Assembly (NCBI GenBank): GCA_009922295.1
Contig: RFWA01000168.1
Span: 1-5,887 of the forward strand
Direction of reading: 5' to 3'
Origin: Betaproteobacteria bacterium
Lineage (GTDB): Bacteria > Pseudomonadota > Gammaproteobacteria > Burkholderiales > Burkholderiaceae_C
DNA: 5,887 nucleotides
The position numbers and the translations under genes were made by a program. The notes beneath the pieces are model-generated. The model did not search any database. It worked only from the letters and a program-made list of their open reading frames with translations, and was not told where the DNA came from. Shown one piece after another: positions 5,414-5,887 of the stretch (within the stretch, counting starts at the first letter, position 1; the number at the start of each line of letters is the position of its first letter).

Positions 5414-5887
5414 TTACTCGACCTTGATGCTCAATTCCTTGACCAGTCGGCCCCACTTGCCGACCTCGCCCTCGACATAACGGCGCAGCGTGGGGCGGTC
5501 CATGCGACCGGCTTCGAGCGACAGGTTTTCAAAACGCTCCTGCACCGATTTGACGGCCTGGGCCTTGTTGATCTCTACGTTCAGCAAGTCCAGCACGGCA
5601 GTTGGCGTCTTGGCGGGGGCGAACACGGCAAACCAGGTGTTGGCTTCAAAGTCTTTGAAGCCCAGCTCGGCCACGGTCGGTACATCAGGCAGGGCCGGGC
5701 TGCGCTTGAGCGACATCACGGCAATCGGGCGTACCTTGCCGGCCTTGGCAAAAGGGACCGCAGGGGGCATTGAGGTGGAGGCAATAGGCACTTGCCCGCT
5801 GACCACCGCATTGGTGGCCGCAGCCGGCTGAAACGGCACGTGCGTCACATCGACCTTAGCCAGCCCGCGAAACAGCCATTCAGCACC
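5414..5887 (-). CDS. Bug-family (TctC) solute-binding receptor, C-terminal part
   Basis: These 157 residues are the C-terminal half of a periplasmic solute receptor of the tripartite tricarboxylate transporter family. The frame is open to the window edge, so the start and signal peptide lie outside. The visible part begins GAEWLFRGLAKVDVTHVPFQ, matching the family's VxxVPYKG-like strand, and continues with SGQVPIASTSMPPAVPFAKAG, the hallmark RSPALPDVPTVAELG (near 5702-5658) and NTWFAVFAPAKTP, and ends with a helical C-terminus KWGRLVKEL. Bug proteins bind small carboxylic or aromatic acids and are hugely expanded in Burkholderiales, often without adjacent TctA/TctB membrane genes. It precedes the FAH and dioxygenase genes on the same strand with a 51-base gap and is probably co-transcribed, so its ligand may be the pathway substrate. 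Confidence 0.93.
   Translation of the reverse strand, partial: GAEWLFRGLAKVDVTHVPFQPAAATNAVVSGQVPIASTSMPPAVPFAKAGKVRPIAVMSLKRSPALPDVPTVAELGFKDFEANTWFAVFAPAKTPTAVLDLLNVEINKAQAVKSVQERFENLSLEAGRMDRPTLRRYVEGEVGKWGRLVKELSIKVE

Noticed and set aside
5393..5831. Plus-strand frames opposite the Bug gene
   Set aside because: The minus-strand frame carries clear Bug-family hallmarks and stays open to the window edge; the plus frames have none.
1..5887. CRISPR array, insertion sequence or transposase
   Set aside because: No regularly spaced repeats, terminal inverted repeats or transposase motifs were seen on either strand.

Overview
The window looks like chromosomal DNA of a Burkholderiales betaproteobacterium, probably Comamonadaceae-like. 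The reasons are its GC-rich coding sequence, a Bug-type (tripartite tricarboxylate transporter) solute receptor at the right edge, and the style of its small aromatic-catabolism operon. This assignment is inferred from gene content. No rRNA or other phylogenetic marker is present.

Layout, left to right. Positions 1-271 hold no convincing gene, only short possible remnants at the left edge and a GC-rich hairpin. Positions 272-313 form a compact AT-rich promoter/operator. It drives a two-gene HipBA-type toxin-antitoxin module on the + strand: an XRE-family antitoxin/repressor (314-679) overlapping by ATGA a complete HipA-family kinase (676-1932). All expected catalytic residues of the kinase are visible. 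A + strand GntR/FCD-family regulator follows (about 2033-2746). Convergent to it on the - strand is a catabolic operon read from right to left: a partial Bug solute receptor (5887-5414), a fumarylacetoacetate hydrolase (FAH) family enzyme (5362-4502), an intradiol ring-cleavage dioxygenase most like hydroxyquinol 1,2-dioxygenases (4505-3645), and a second, different FAH-family enzyme (3613-2828). The second FAH carries an apparent Tat/lipoprotein signal peptide.

How the genes may work together. The Bug protein would capture an organic acid or aromatic acid in the periplasm. The dioxygenase would open a hydroxylated aromatic ring between its two hydroxyls. One or both FAH enzymes would hydrolyse, decarboxylate or isomerise the ring-opened keto-acid. 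The GntR/FCD protein is the obvious candidate regulator, although it faces the operon tail to tail. The combination of an intradiol dioxygenase with two FAH-fold enzymes, and no maleylacetate reductase in view, does not match a standard textbook pathway. The export signal on the terminal FAH is the oddest single feature. The hipBA module is a separate self-contained unit whose consensus promoter predicts a leaderless mRNA.
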